The notes under the pieces: model-generated
What the model saw: only the letters and a program-made list of their open reading frames with translations
What the model was told of the DNA's origin: nothing
Databases searched by the model: none
Part shown: piece after piece, positions 27,781-38,480 of the stretch
How positions within the stretch are numbered: position 1 is the stretch's first letter
How the letters are laid out: every line of letters starts with the position of its first letter
Made by a program: the position numbers and the translations under genes
Source: Mesorhizobium sp. 113-3-3
GTDB taxonomy: Bacteria > Pseudomonadota > Alphaproteobacteria > Rhizobiales > Rhizobiaceae
Assembly (NCBI RefSeq): GCF_016756495.1
Contig: NZ_AP023243.1
Span: 6,328,501 to 6,392,500 of the forward strand
Direction of reading: 5' to 3'
DNA length: 64,000 bases

Positions 27781-28491
27781 TTGCGCGAACGCCGCGCCGG
27801 CTTGATGGGCTGGCATGCCCGCCTCGCGATCGGGGGCCTCGAGCTCGTGCTCGGAATTGCCTTGATCCTGCAGGCGGGAGCCTGGCTTTCTCTCGAGCGG
27901 CCCGCCCGCGCGCCATCCCCGGAAATAGCCGGCGAGCAAGCCACCCCGGCGGCCGCGGCTGGCGGACAATTGCGGGAACCGGCGCGGCGGATTGCCGAGA
28001 GCCTTATCGCTCCGCCGCCGGTTGACGTGACGGAAATCGAGCGGGTCGAAGCCCGCCCGCCGCTCGGAAACCTCGGCCTCGCCGTCCGCCCCAAGACACC
28101 AATGCCGCAAGACTGGCGCGAAACCCTGCTCTACCGCCCGATCGCAACGTCGTCGGCGATTTTCGAATCGATGGGATGGAAGGTGGTCATCAGCGGGGCT
28201 CAGGACATCGGCGCGGCCCAGACCTGTTCGTTCCGCGACGAGGTCTGGCCCTGCGGCCAGCGCGCCCGCGCGGCCTTCAATGCCTGGCTGCGGGGGCGCG
28301 CGCTGAACTGCTTCCTGCCGCCGGAAACCGAGCGTTTTGCCATCGCCGCCCCATGCCGGCTGGGCAAACAGGATGTCGGCGCCTGGCTCGTCGCCAATGG
28401 CTGGGCGATGGCGCTGCCGGGCGGCGTCTACGGCAAGGCGGAAGCAGTTGCCAGGAATGCCGGGATGGGTATCTTCGGGCCGCCGCAGTAG
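27781..28491 (+). CDS. Membrane-anchored degenerate nuclease-like (SNase-fold) protein
   Basis: 236 residues from TTG 27781 (AGGA just upstream); ATG 27805 is an alternative start. One membrane segment lies at about residues 15-38. The C-terminal 115 residues resemble secreted thermonuclease-like proteins (QTCSFRDEVWPCGQRARAAFNAWLRG, then APCRLGKQDVGAWLVANGWAMA, then EAVARNAGMGIF). The block that carries the catalytic Arg/Asp/Glu of staphylococcal nuclease is not conserved here, so nuclease activity is doubtful. It follows the lipoprotein by 18 bp. Confidence 0.6.
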   Translation: MRERRAGLMGWHARLAIGGLELVLGIALILQAGAWLSLERPARAPSPEIAGEQATPAAAAGGQLREPARRIAESLIAPPPVDVTEIERVEARPPLGNLGLAVRPKTPMPQDWRETLLYRPIATSSAIFESMGWKVVISGAQDIGAAQTCSFRDEVWPCGQRARAAFNAWLRGRALNCFLPPETERFAIAAPCRLGKQDVGAWLVANGWAMALPGGVYGKAEAVARNAGMGIFGPPQ

Positions 28492-28654
28492 GCAGGCCGC
28501 AGATGACCGCCAAAAGGCAGGGTTTCCGCAAACGGGCTTCGTCCAGGGCATGACGAAGACGCCATCCGGCATTTTCCATAAAATTGTACGGTTCGGCGAA
28601 ACCGAAATTACGGCAGGCAGGCCTTATACAAGCCGACCTGACAGGAGATTGCCA

Positions 28655-29407
28655 ATGACCCGACCAATGGCGACCACCACTGCCCAGCCCTGGAAGCAGG
28701 TCGCATGGCTGACATTGCTGGGGACCGCCGGGAGCCTCGGCCTTTCCCTCGGCCTCAACTACCTGCTGCTGTTCAGCGACGCGCTGACGCCGTTCGCCCG
28801 CAGCATGATCACCGCGGGACTGCTGCCGGTGATCATCGGCCTGCCGCTGTTCGCGCTGATCGGCTGGAACCGCGTCGAAATCCACCGCTACCGCCAGGAA
28901 CTCAACAAGTCCGGAACGTATGACAGGCTGACGGGCTGCCTGAACGGGCCGGTCTTCACGTCGATGGTCGAACGGCGGGCAGCCAGGCGGCCGGGGCCAG
29001 GACCGCGCTCGGGCGCCTTCCTGATCATTCATCCGCAACACCTTCGGTCCATCAACATGCGCTTTGGCCTTGAATGGGGCGACGAGGCCTTGCGGCTCAT
29101 CGTCTCGACCATACAATCGTCGGTGCGCGAGGAGGACCTGATCGGGCGCATCGGGGCCTCGATGTTCGGGGTTTTCCTCTCGGGCGCGACCGAAGCGGAG
29201 GCCAAGGAGATCGGCGAGCGCATCCGCACGCGCATCGCGCAAGTCTACTTCGCGCCAAAAGGCACCGAGGATGTCCTCACCATCAAGGTCGGCGGCGTGA
29301 TGCTGGAGAACGAGATGGAATTCTCGGACATGTTCCGCTCCGCCGAAGAACACCTGTCCGACGCGCAGGACGAAGCCGCCTTCGAACTGACGCATCTCCA
29401 CAGCTGA
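28655..29407 (+). CDS. Membrane protein with inactive GGDEF-derived domain
   Basis: 250 residues from ATG 28655 with a good ribosome binding site (ACAGGAGA). Two membrane segments lie at about residues 14-41 and 50-71. The rest follows the GGDEF fold: DRLTGCLNGPVF, then INMRFGLEWGDEALR, then DLIGRIGASMFGVFLSG, then AKEIGERIR. The signature itself reads GASMF (residues 167-171) instead of GGDEF, so diguanylate cyclase activity is not expected. It may bind a nucleotide or act as scaffold. Being near a Lap-like adhesin, whose systems answer to c-di-GMP, is suggestive but the gene is not adjacent. Confidence 0.8.
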   Translation: MTRPMATTTAQPWKQVAWLTLLGTAGSLGLSLGLNYLLLFSDALTPFARSMITAGLLPVIIGLPLFALIGWNRVEIHRYRQELNKSGTYDRLTGCLNGPVFTSMVERRAARRPGPGPRSGAFLIIHPQHLRSINMRFGLEWGDEALRLIVSTIQSSVREEDLIGRIGASMFGVFLSGATEAEAKEIGERIRTRIAQVYFAPKGTEDVLTIKVGGVMLENEMEFSDMFRSAEEHLSDAQDEAAFELTHLHS

Positions 29408-29450
29408 CAGCCGGGCGCCAAAGCAGGCCAGTTCGGGGAATCAGGAAATC

Positions 29451-29525
<75 letters not shown>

Positions 29526-29687
29526 CGCTGATGGCGGGGCTTCTGCCATATCGAACCGGCAAGCGCAAGGCCAAGAACAACGCTTCTGTGAAAGGCTTTG
29601 CCGGATAGCTTTCCATGACATGGCGGCGCCACAATGTTGGCTATCCCTGAACGGCAGGTTTGGCCGGTCGCCGGCCGGGATAGGACG

Positions 29688-29864
29688 ATGAGCGACAAGA
29701 CGATTTCACCGAAAAAAGGCGGCACGGACCGCAAGGACCGGCTCGCCGAGCAGTTGCGCGCCAATCTGCAGAAGCGCAAGGCGCAGTCGCGCTCGCGCCG
29801 CACGGGTGAGGCCGACCAGAGGCCGGACGGGCTCGGTTCAGCCAAGGAAATACGGAAAGATTAA
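29688..29864 (+). CDS. Small basic protein, unknown function
   Basis: 58 residues from ATG 29688 (TAGGACG upstream). It is very rich in Lys/Arg and Glu/Asp (PKKGGTDRKDRLAEQLRANLQKRKAQSRSRR) with a helical middle. It lies 128 bp before murA in the same direction. I believe similar short proteins occur before murA in related rhizobia, but this was not checked. Possibly nucleic-acid or ribosome associated by charge only. Confidence 0.55.
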   Translation: MSDKTISPKKGGTDRKDRLAEQLRANLQKRKAQSRSRRTGEADQRPDGLGSAKEIRKD

Positions 29865-29992
29865 CTCAAATCAGCCACTCTTGGCCCGGATGCTTGGAAA
29901 TCCTATTTCTTGAACCAAGCCGGCCGATGGTCTAGACGGGCCGATACTCAAACGATTGAACCGGCCTTTTTGGCCGAGAGGGACGTTCTCCA

Positions 29993-31285
29993 ATGGATCG
30001 CATCAGAATTGTCGGGGGCAACAAGCTCTCCGGAAGCATTCCGATTTCGGGCGCGAAAAACGCCGCCTTGCCGCTGATGATCGCCTCGCTGTTGACCGAC
30101 GACACGCTGACGCTGGAAAACGTGCCGCATCTGGCCGATGTCGAGCAGTTGATCCGCATCCTCGGCAATCACGGCGTCGACTATTCGGTCAACGGCCGCC
30201 GCGAGAAGCAGAATGAGGGCTATTCGCGCACCATCAACTTCTCCGCCCGCAACATCGTCGACACGACGGCGCCTTACGAGCTGGTGTCGAAGATGCGCGC
30301 TTCGTTTTGGGTGATCGGGCCGCTGCTGGCCCGCATGGGCGAGGCCAAGGTGTCGCTGCCCGGCGGTTGCGCCATCGGCACGCGCCCGGTCGACCTCTTC
30401 CTCGAGGGCCTGCAGGCGCTGGGCGCCGATCTCGACGTCGACACCGGCTATGTCATCGCCAAGACCAAGAATGGCCGCCTGATCGGCAACCGCTATGTGT
30501 TCCCCAAGGTCTCGGTCGGTGCCACCCATGTGCTGATGATGGCCGCCTCGCTGGCCAAGGGCGAAACGGTGCTGGAAAACGCCGCCTGCGAGCCCGAAAT
30601 CGTTAACCTCGCCGAATGCCTCAACGCCATGGGCGCGAAAATTTCCGGCGCCGGCACCCCGACCATCACCATCGACGGCGTCGAATCGCTGTCGGGCGCG
30701 CGCGTGCGCGTCATCCCCGACCGCATCGAGACCGGCACCTATGCCATGGCCGTCGTCATGACCGGCGGCGATGTCGTGCTCGAAGGCGCGCGGCCGGAGC
30801 TGCTGCAGACCGCGCTCGACGTGATTTCGCAGACGGGCGCCGAGATCACCCAGACCAATTCCGGTATCCGCGTGAAGCGCAACGGCGCCGGCATTTCGCC
30901 GGTCGACGTGACGACAGCGCCCTTCCCGGCCTTCCCGACCGATCTGCAGGCGCAGTTCATGGGCCTGATGACCATGGCCAAGGGCAAATCGCGCATCACC
31001 GAGACGATCTTCGAGAACCGCTTCATGCACGTCCAGGAACTGGCCCGGCTCGGCGCCCACATCACGCTTTCGGGCCAGACGGCGATCGTCGACGGCGTGG
31101 CGAAGCTGAAAGGCGCGCCGGTCATGGCCACCGATCTTCGCGCTTCCGTCTCACTGGTCATCGCCGGCCTCGCCGCCGAAGGCGAGACCACGGTCAACCG
31201 CGTCTATCATCTCGACCGCGGCTTCGAGCGGCTGGAAGAAAAACTGTCCAACTGCGGCGCGGTGATCGAACGGATTTCCGCCTGA
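29993..31285 (+). CDS. murA: UDP-N-acetylglucosamine 1-carboxyvinyltransferase
   Basis: 430 residues, the usual length. It catalyses the first committed step of peptidoglycan precursor synthesis in the cytoplasm, transferring enolpyruvate from PEP to UDP-GlcNAc. The N-terminus has the GAKNAALP motif (Lys22, Asn23), and the catalytic Cys is Cys126 in [13 protein letters not shown]. The fosfomycin-sensitive Cys form is therefore present. A hairpin follows about 70 bp after the stop. Confidence 0.97.
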   Translation: MDRIRIVGGNKLSGSIPISGAKNAALPLMIASLLTDDTLTLENVPHLADVEQLIRILGNHGVDYSVNGRREKQNEGYSRTINFSARNIVDTTAPYELVSKMRASFWVIGPLLARMGEAKVSLPGGCAIGTRPVDLFLEGLQALGADLDVDTGYVIAKTKNGRLIGNRYVFPKVSVGATHVLMMAASLAKGETVLENAACEPEIVNLAECLNAMGAKISGAGTPTITIDGVESLSGARVRVIPDRIETGTYAMAVVMTGGDVVLEGARPELLQTALDVISQTGAEITQTNSGIRVKRNGAGISPVDVTTAPFPAFPTDLQAQFMGLMTMAKGKSRITETIFENRFMHVQELARLGAHITLSGQTAIVDGVAKLKGAPVMATDLRASVSLVIAGLAAEGETTVNRVYHLDRGFERLEEKLSNCGAVIERISA

Positions 31286-31355
31286 CGATCGAACGGCCGC
31301 AGCTTCGGAAGGAAACTGGCCCGTACGACCTTCATTGCCTTGCCGGCACCGCAAA

Positions 31356-31375
31356 CCCGAGGCAATTGCCTCGGG
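31356..31375. terminator. Perfect 8-bp stem hairpin after murA
   Basis: CCCGAGGC, AATT, GCCTCGGG: a 20-bp perfect palindrome between murA and the DUF2948 gene. It may end the murA transcript or protect its 3' end. No T-run follows, so it is not a classic intrinsic terminator. Confidence 0.4.
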
Positions 31376-31454
31376 CGCAAGTCGTGTCCCGGTTGCACCG
31401 GCGGGAAAGACCGCCTAACAGAGGGCTGAAACCAACCTTAGGTACGAATTCCGC

Positions 31455-31886
31455 ATGGCCCTCAAGCTTATCGCGCTCGACGACCAGGATCTGAGCATCG
31501 TTTCGGCCCATGTCCAGGATGCCGTGATGAAGGTGTCGGACCTCGAATTCCTGCCTGCGGCCAAGCGTTTCGTGCTGACCATGAACCGTTTCGTCTGGGA
31601 GGCGAAGTCGGGCCTGTTTCGCCAGCACAATGAGCGGCGCCAGGCCGTGCTGCATTTCGACCGGGTGCTGGGCGCCAAGACCAACGGCATTGCCCGCGAC
31701 AAACCGGCCGAGGTGCTGTCCCTGCTGGCGATCAGCTTCATCGAGATCAGCAAGCCTGCCGGAATCGTCGAACTGATCTTTTCGGGCGGCGGCACCATCA
31801 TGCTCGATGTCGAATGCATCGAGGCCCGCCTTGCCGACATAGGCGGCGCGTGGGAAGCCACGTCGCGACCCATCCACAAGGCTTGA
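31455..31886 (+). CDS. DUF2948 family protein
   Basis: 143 residues, start MALKLIALDDQDLSIVSAHVQDAV, the typical head of the DUF2948 family, which is widespread in alphaproteobacteria and often found next to hisD. Function unknown. No signal or membrane segment, so presumably cytosolic. It precedes hisD by 7 bp and is probably co-transcribed with it. Confidence 0.85.
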   Translation: MALKLIALDDQDLSIVSAHVQDAVMKVSDLEFLPAAKRFVLTMNRFVWEAKSGLFRQHNERRQAVLHFDRVLGAKTNGIARDKPAEVLSLLAISFIEISKPAGIVELIFSGGGTIMLDVECIEARLADIGGAWEATSRPIHKA

Positions 31887-31893
31887 GCGTCCC

Positions 31894-33186
31894 ATGGCCA
31901 TCACGCTTCGCCAGTCCGACGCCGATTTCGAGCAGCGCTTTGCCGCTTTCCTGACAACCAAGCGGGAAGTGTCCGAGGACGTCGACGCAGCGGTCCGCCA
32001 GATCATCGCGCGTGTGCGCGCCGAAGGTGACGCGGCGCTGATCGACTACACGCAGCGGTTCGACCGGGCCGATCTGACAAGCATCGGCATTGCCGTGTCG
32101 AAGCAGGACATTGCAGCCGCCTACGAGACGGCCGACCCAAAGGCGATCGAAGCGCTCGAATTCGCGCGCGATCGCATCCGCTCCCACCACAAGCGGCAGC
32201 GGCCGAAGGACGATCGCTACACGGATGCCGCCGGCGTCGAGCTCGGCTGGCGCTGGACGGCGATTGGAGCCGTCGGGCTCTACGTGCCGGGTGGCACGGC
32301 GAGCTATCCAAGCTCGGTGCTGATGAACGCCGTGCCGGCCAAGGTGGCCGGCGTCGAGCGCGTCGTCATGGTCGTGCCGGCACCGGGCGGCATTATCAAT
32401 CCGCTGGTGCTGGTGGCGGCCGACATATCAGGCGTGACCGAGATCTACCGCGTCGGCGGCGCGCACGCGATCGCCGCCCTTGCCTATGGCACCGAGACCA
32501 TAAAGCCGGTTGCCAAGATCGTCGGACCGGGCAATGCCTATGTCGCGGCGGCCAAGCGCCAGGTGTTCGGCACGGTCGGCATCGACATGATCGCCGGCCC
32601 CTCGGAAGTGCTTGTCGTGGCCGACGGCAGCAACAATGCGGACTGGATCGCCGCCGATCTGCTCGCCCAGGCCGAACACGACGTGTCGGCGCAATCGATC
32701 CTGATCACCGACGATCCGGCCTTCGGCCAGGCGGTCGAACAGGCGGTCGAACGGCAATTGCTGAGCCTGCCGCGCGGCGAGACGGCCGCGGCCAGCTGGC
32801 GCGATTTCGGCGCGGTGATCGAGGTTGCGACCATCGAGGCGGCGCTGCCGCTGGTCGACCGCATCGCCGCCGAACATGTCGAACTGGCCATCGACGATGC
32901 CGAAGGTTTCCTGTCGCGGATGCGCAATGCCGGCGCCGTCTTTCTCGGCCGCCACACGCCGGAAGCCATTGGCGACTATGTCGGCGGCTCCAACCACGTG
33001 TTGCCGACGGCACGCTCGGCGCGCTTCTCGTCAGGCCTGTCGGTGCTCGATTTCGTCAAGCGCACCTCGATCCTGAAACTCGGGCCGGAGCAATTGCGCC
33101 TGCTGGCGCCGGCGGCGATCACGCTCGCCAAGGCGGAAGGGCTCGATGCGCATGGCCGCTCCGTCGCTATCCGGCTGAACATGTAG
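31894..33186 (+). CDS. hisD: Histidinol dehydrogenase
   Basis: 430 residues. It oxidises L-histidinol to L-histidine in two NAD-dependent steps. Family motifs seen: GLYVPGGTASYPSSVLMNAVPAKVAGV (in part), IVGPGNAYVAAAKRQVFG, GIDMIAGPSEVLVVAD, LLAQAEHD (metal/catalytic Glu-His) and HTPEAIGDYVGGSNHVLPT. The other his genes are not adjacent, as is usual in Rhizobiales. Confidence 0.97.
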   Translation: MAITLRQSDADFEQRFAAFLTTKREVSEDVDAAVRQIIARVRAEGDAALIDYTQRFDRADLTSIGIAVSKQDIAAAYETADPKAIEALEFARDRIRSHHKRQRPKDDRYTDAAGVELGWRWTAIGAVGLYVPGGTASYPSSVLMNAVPAKVAGVERVVMVVPAPGGIINPLVLVAADISGVTEIYRVGGAHAIAALAYGTETIKPVAKIVGPGNAYVAAAKRQVFGTVGIDMIAGPSEVLVVADGSNNADWIAADLLAQAEHDVSAQSILITDDPAFGQAVEQAVERQLLSLPRGETAAASWRDFGAVIEVATIEAALPLVDRIAAEHVELAIDDAEGFLSRMRNAGAVFLGRHTPEAIGDYVGGSNHVLPTARSARFSSGLSVLDFVKRTSILKLGPEQLRLLAPAAITLAKAEGLDAHGRSVAIRLNM

Positions 33187-33192
33187 GCCGGG

Positions 33193-33678
33193 ATGACGGG
33201 CTCCGATCAAACCCGCGCAAAACTGATCGATGTCGAACTCGATGAATCGATCGGCCGTTCGACGCCCGATATCGAGCATGAGCGGGCGGTGGCGATCTTC
33301 GATTTGATCGAGGAGAACAGCTTTCAGCCCGTCAACGACGCCGGCGCCGGTCCCTACCGGCTGAAACTGTCGTTGGCCGAGCAGCGCCTGGTCTTCGCCG
33401 TGACGCGCGAGGACGGCACCGCGGTGGTCACCCACATCCTTTCGCTGACGCCGCTCAGGCGCATCGTCAAGGATTACTACATGATCTGCGAGAGCTATTA
33501 CGACGCCATCCGCTCCTCGACGCCAAGCCATATCGAGGCCATAGACATGGGCCGGCGCGGTTTGCACAATGAAGGTTCGCAGACGCTGATGGACCGGCTC
33601 TCCGGCAAGATCGACATCGACTTCGACACGGCGCGCCGGCTGTTCACGCTGGTCTGCGTGCTGCACTGGCGGGGCTAG
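33193..33678 (+). CDS. UPF0262 family protein
   Basis: 161 residues; ATG follows the hisD stop by 6 bp. The sequence ([32 protein letters not shown], then [22 protein letters not shown]) is the alphaproteobacterial UPF0262 pattern. Function unknown. The gene lies between hisD and the phosphatase, as in other Rhizobiales, and the phosphatase frame is open across its stop. Confidence 0.85.
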   Translation: MTGSDQTRAKLIDVELDESIGRSTPDIEHERAVAIFDLIEENSFQPVNDAGAGPYRLKLSLAEQRLVFAVTREDGTAVVTHILSLTPLRRIVKDYYMICESYYDAIRSSTPSHIEAIDMGRRGLHNEGSQTLMDRLSGKIDIDFDTARRLFTLVCVLHWRG

Positions 33679-33680
33679 CC

Positions 33681-34136
33681 CTGGTACCCGGCGCCCTGCC
33701 CCGCTCGATCCTGTTCGTGTGCGGCATGAATGCCGTGCGCTCGCCGATGGCCGAGCAGCTGGCGCGCCGGATGCTGCCGGCCACCATTTTCGTCGCCTCG
33801 GCCGGCGTGCGCGCCGGCGAGCGGGACCCCTTCGTCGATGCCGTGCTGGCGGAGGAGGGCCTGTCGCTGGGCGAGCGTCACCCCAGGACGCTGGACGACC
33901 TCGAGGACGACTATTTCGACCTGATCGTCACGCTGGCGCCGGAGGCGCATCATGCCGCGCTGGAGCTCACCCGCTCGCTCGCCGTCGAGGTCGAATACTG
34001 GCCGACACAGGACCCGACCAATGCCGCCGGCACGCGCGAGCAGATCATGGCGGCCTATCGCGACGTGCGCGAGCGGCTGAAGTTGCGCATAAGCCGTCGT
34101 TTTTTGGCTTCAGAAGCAGAAAAAGCGACGGATTAA
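33681..34136 (+). CDS. Low-molecular-weight protein-tyrosine phosphatase family protein
   Basis: About 151 residues if started at CTG 33681. The phosphate loop is intact (VCGMNAVRS, the C-x5-R motif, Cys14) and the general-acid region reads TQDPTN. The frame is open from 33573, yet no ATG, GTG or TTG occurs before GTG 33717, which is the codon right before the catalytic Cys and would delete the first beta-strand (SILFV). CTG 33681 lies six bases after GGCGGGG and would give a normal N-terminus. So either a rare CTG start or a lost start codon is present. Confidence 0.75.
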   Translation: MVPGALPRSILFVCGMNAVRSPMAEQLARRMLPATIFVASAGVRAGERDPFVDAVLAEEGLSLGERHPRTLDDLEDDYFDLIVTLAPEAHHAALELTRSLAVEVEYWPTQDPTNAAGTREQIMAAYRDVRERLKLRISRRFLASEAEKATD

Positions 34137-34186
34137 GCGTGTTCACAAGCGGACGATTATCATATAGGTTCCGCCGAAATTCCGGC

Positions 34187-34301
34187 TAGAGTCGGATGAT
34201 TTCAGGTCTGTTCGACCTGAAATCTGAATCCGGCTCTAAACCAAGAAGTAGAGCATGATGTCGTCCGAAAGCCGCTCCACACTTTTCGGCATCATGCTCT
34301 A
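34187..34301. repeat. RIME-like intergenic mosaic element
   Basis: Two large imperfect palindromes in tandem. The first (34187-34238) has arms TAGAG, CGGAT, TTTCAGGTC around a 5-nt loop. The second (34249-34301) has outer arms TAGAGCATGATG/CATCATGCTCTA and inner CCGAAA/TTTTCGG. This two-palindrome layout and the GAGCATGAT core fit the Rhizobium-specific intergenic mosaic elements found in many copies in Rhizobiales genomes. It sits between the phosphatase gene and infA. Confidence 0.7.
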
Positions 34302-34335
34302 AGCGCTGGAACTGCCATCCAAGCAAAGGTATCGA

Positions 34336-34554
34336 ATGCCGAAGGAAGAAGTCCTCGAGTTTCCGGGTGTCGTGACGGAATTGTTGCCGAACGCGATGTT
34401 CCGGGTGAAGCTCGAAAACGAACACGAGATCATCGCCCATACGGCCGGCCGCATGCGCAAGAACCGCATCCGCGTGCTGACCGGCGACAAGGTTCTGGTC
34501 GAGATGACGCCATACGACCTGACCAAGGGCCGCATCACCTACCGCTTCAAGTAA
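34336..34554 (+). CDS. infA: Translation initiation factor IF-1
   Basis: 72 residues, full length. Typical IF-1 S1-like OB fold: [18 protein letters not shown], then [36 protein letters not shown], then [10 protein letters not shown] (quoted in part). It binds the ribosomal A site during initiation. maf follows after 22 bp. Confidence 0.97.
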
Positions 34555-34576
34555 GATCGAGCCCGACTGGTCCGCG

Positions 34577-35203
34577 ATGAGCATTTTGCAGAAGCTGGTG
34601 CTTGCCTCGGGTTCGCCGCGCCGCATCGAACTGTTGCAGCAGGCCGGCATCGAGCCGGACCGCATCCTGCCGGCTGATATCGACGAAACGCCGCTGCGTG
34701 CCGAGCATCCGCGCTCGCTGGCCAAGCGGCTGTCGAAGGAAAAGGCCGAGAAGGCGTTCGCGTCGCTGAAGACCGAGACGGATTATGCGCCAGGCTTCGT
34801 GCTGGCCGCCGACACCGTGGTCGCGGTCGGCCGGCGCATCCTGCCCAAAGCCGAGACGCTTGACGATGCCGCCAACTGCCTCGGGCTGCTGTCCGGCCGC
34901 TCGCACCGGGTCTATTCCGGCATCTGCCTGATCACGCCGGGCGGCAAGCTGCGCCAGCGGCTGGTCGAGACGCGGGTGCGTTTCAAGCGGCTGCCGCGCG
35001 AGGAAATCGAAGCCTATGTCGCCTCGGGCGAATGGCGCGGCAAGGCCGGCGGCTATGCCGTCCAGGGCCTCGCCGGCTCGTTCGTCGTCAAGCTCGTCGG
35101 CTCCTACACCAACATTGTCGGCCTGCCGCTCTATGAGACGGTGGCGTTGCTGTCGGGCGAGGGCTTCAAGATCCATCAGAATTGGCTGACCGCACGGCCA
35201 TGA
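34577..35203 (+). CDS. maf: Maf-family nucleoside triphosphate pyrophosphatase
   Basis: 208 residues. Family motifs: [17 protein letters not shown] at the N-terminus, [17 protein letters not shown] (substrate Asp) and [10 protein letters not shown], then [16 protein letters not shown]. Maf proteins hydrolyse non-canonical or modified nucleoside triphosphates to monophosphates. The stop overlaps the start of yacG (ATGA). Confidence 0.9.
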   Translation: MSILQKLVLASGSPRRIELLQQAGIEPDRILPADIDETPLRAEHPRSLAKRLSKEKAEKAFASLKTETDYAPGFVLAADTVVAVGRRILPKAETLDDAANCLGLLSGRSHRVYSGICLITPGGKLRQRLVETRVRFKRLPREEIEAYVASGEWRGKAGGYAVQGLAGSFVVKLVGSYTNIVGLPLYETVALLSGEGFKIHQNWLTARP

Positions 35204-35397
35204 ATTCCGACTCCAAAGTCACGCCGCTGCGCCCAAAGCGCCCCTGCCCCGAATGCGGCAAACCGTCGGCGCGCGACACGTTTCCGTTCTGCTCGACGCG
35301 CTGCAAGGACATCGACCTCAACCGCTGGCTGAAGGGCGCCTACGTCATCAAGGCCCGCGACGACGAGGAAGAACCCGACGCCGACGAGCCCAAGTAA
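35200..35397 (+). CDS. yacG: DNA gyrase inhibitor YacG (zinc-binding)
   Basis: 65 residues from ATG 35200, coupled to maf. The zinc ribbon is complete: CPECGKPS, then [17 protein letters not shown] (four Cys), followed by an acidic tail. YacG binds GyrB and inhibits gyrase. Last gene of the infA-maf-yacG cluster; the next gene is convergent. Confidence 0.92.
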   Translation: MNSDSKVTPLRPKRPCPECGKPSARDTFPFCSTRCKDIDLNRWLKGAYVIKARDDEEEPDADEPK

Positions 35398-35412
35398 GAC
35401 TGAGATCGCCCG

Positions 35413-36783
35413 TCAGGCGGCCTCGGTCTTGCGGCTCACGCGCGCCCAGGCCGGCAGCCAGTCGCCGTGAGCGGCCAGGAGATCATCGACCAGTGACCAG
35501 ATCTGGTCGAGGTCGAGTTCGGCCGCCGTGTGCGGATCCATCATTGCCGCATGGTAGATGTGCTCGCGGTTCTCGCTCATCAGCGCCCGCACCGTCAGTT
35601 CCTGGACATTGATGTTGGTGCGGATCAGCGCCGTCAATTGCGGCGGCAGGTCGCCTATATAGGTCGGCTGGATGCCGGAGGCATCCACCAGGCAGGGCAC
35701 TTCGGCAGCGCAGTCGCGGGGCAGCGAGGTGATGCAGCCATTGTTGCGGACATTGCCGTAGATCACCGACGGCTCGCCGGTCCAGACCGAATTCATGATC
35801 GAAGAGGCATACTCCCTGGACTCCTCGACCTCGATGCGCTGGGCCGAGCGGTAGGCCTGGGCCTGGTCTTTCCAGCGCTCGATCTGCTCGATGCAGCGCT
35901 TGGGGTATTCGTCGAGCGGGATGCCGTATTTCTCGATCAGATCGGGGCGGCCCTCCTTGATGAAATAGGGCGTGTATTCGGCGAAATGCTCCGAGCTCTC
36001 GGTGACGAAATAGCCGAGCCTGGTCAACATCTCGTAGCGCACCTTGTTGGGGCAGCGCGGATTCCAGCCCGGCTTGGGCGCGCGGCCTTCGCGATAGGCA
36101 CGCACGAGGTCGGGATAGAGGTCGCGGTAGGAGCCGTCGGGCTGGCGGTGCTCGAATTTCAGGTAGAAGGCCATGTGGTTGATGCCGGCCGACCGGTAGC
36201 GGATCTCGTCATAAGGCAGGGAGAGGTCGTGGGCGAGTTCCATCGCCGTGCCCTGCACCGAGTGACAGAGCCCGACCTGCTTGATGGTGGGATATTTCTC
36301 CGAAATCGCCCAGGTGTTGATCGCCATCGGATTGACGTATTGCAGCATGATCGCTTCGGGGCAGACGGCGAGCATGTCCTCGCAGATCTTCCACAGATGC
36401 GGCACGGTCCTCAGGCCGCGCATGATGCCGCCGACGCCGAGCGTGTCGGCGATCGTCTGGCGCAGGCCGTATTTCTTCGGCACTTCGAAATCGGTGACGG
36501 TGCAGGGCTCATAGCCGCCGATCTGGAAGGCGGCGACGACGAAATCGGCCCCGGCAAGTGCCTTGCGCTGGTCGGAATAGGTCTCGGCCTTTGCCTCCAC
36601 GCCGAGCGTCGCGATCAGCTTGTTGACGACGATGGCGCTCTCTTCCAGCCGCTGCGGATTGATGTCCATGAGCGCGATCGTCGCGCCCGAGAGTGCCGGC
36701 CGCTGCAGCACGTCGCCGACGATGTTCTTCATGAACACGGTCGAGCCGGCGCCGATGAAAGTGATCCTGGGATGTCTTGCCAC
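35413..36783 (-). CDS. agaL2: GH4 alpha-galactosidase AgaL2/MelA-like
   Basis: 456 residues from GTG 36783, five bases after GGAGG. This start gives the correct family head (RHPRITFIGAGSTVF, the NAD-binding loop). The GH4 metal/catalytic motifs are present: GLCHSVQGT and GINHMAFYL, plus NPMAINTWA. GH4 enzymes cleave glycosides by an NAD- and divalent-metal-dependent redox mechanism. Last gene of the alpha-galactoside operon, 20 bp after the ATPase gene. Confidence 0.9.
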   Translation of the reverse strand: MARHPRITFIGAGSTVFMKNIVGDVLQRPALSGATIALMDINPQRLEESAIVVNKLIATLGVEAKAETYSDQRKALAGADFVVAAFQIGGYEPCTVTDFEVPKKYGLRQTIADTLGVGGIMRGLRTVPHLWKICEDMLAVCPEAIMLQYVNPMAINTWAISEKYPTIKQVGLCHSVQGTAMELAHDLSLPYDEIRYRSAGINHMAFYLKFEHRQPDGSYRDLYPDLVRAYREGRAPKPGWNPRCPNKVRYEMLTRLGYFVTESSEHFAEYTPYFIKEGRPDLIEKYGIPLDEYPKRCIEQIERWKDQAQAYRSAQRIEVEESREYASSIMNSVWTGEPSVIYGNVRNNGCITSLPRDCAAEVPCLVDASGIQPTYIGDLPPQLTALIRTNINVQELTVRALMSENREHIYHAAMMDPHTAAELDLDQIWSLVDDLLAAHGDWLPAWARVSRKTEAA

Positions 36784-36802
36784 GTTAGCCTCCGGCATAT
36801 GT

Positions 36803-38470
<1,668 letters not shown>

Positions 38471-38480
38471 CCCGGCCACC

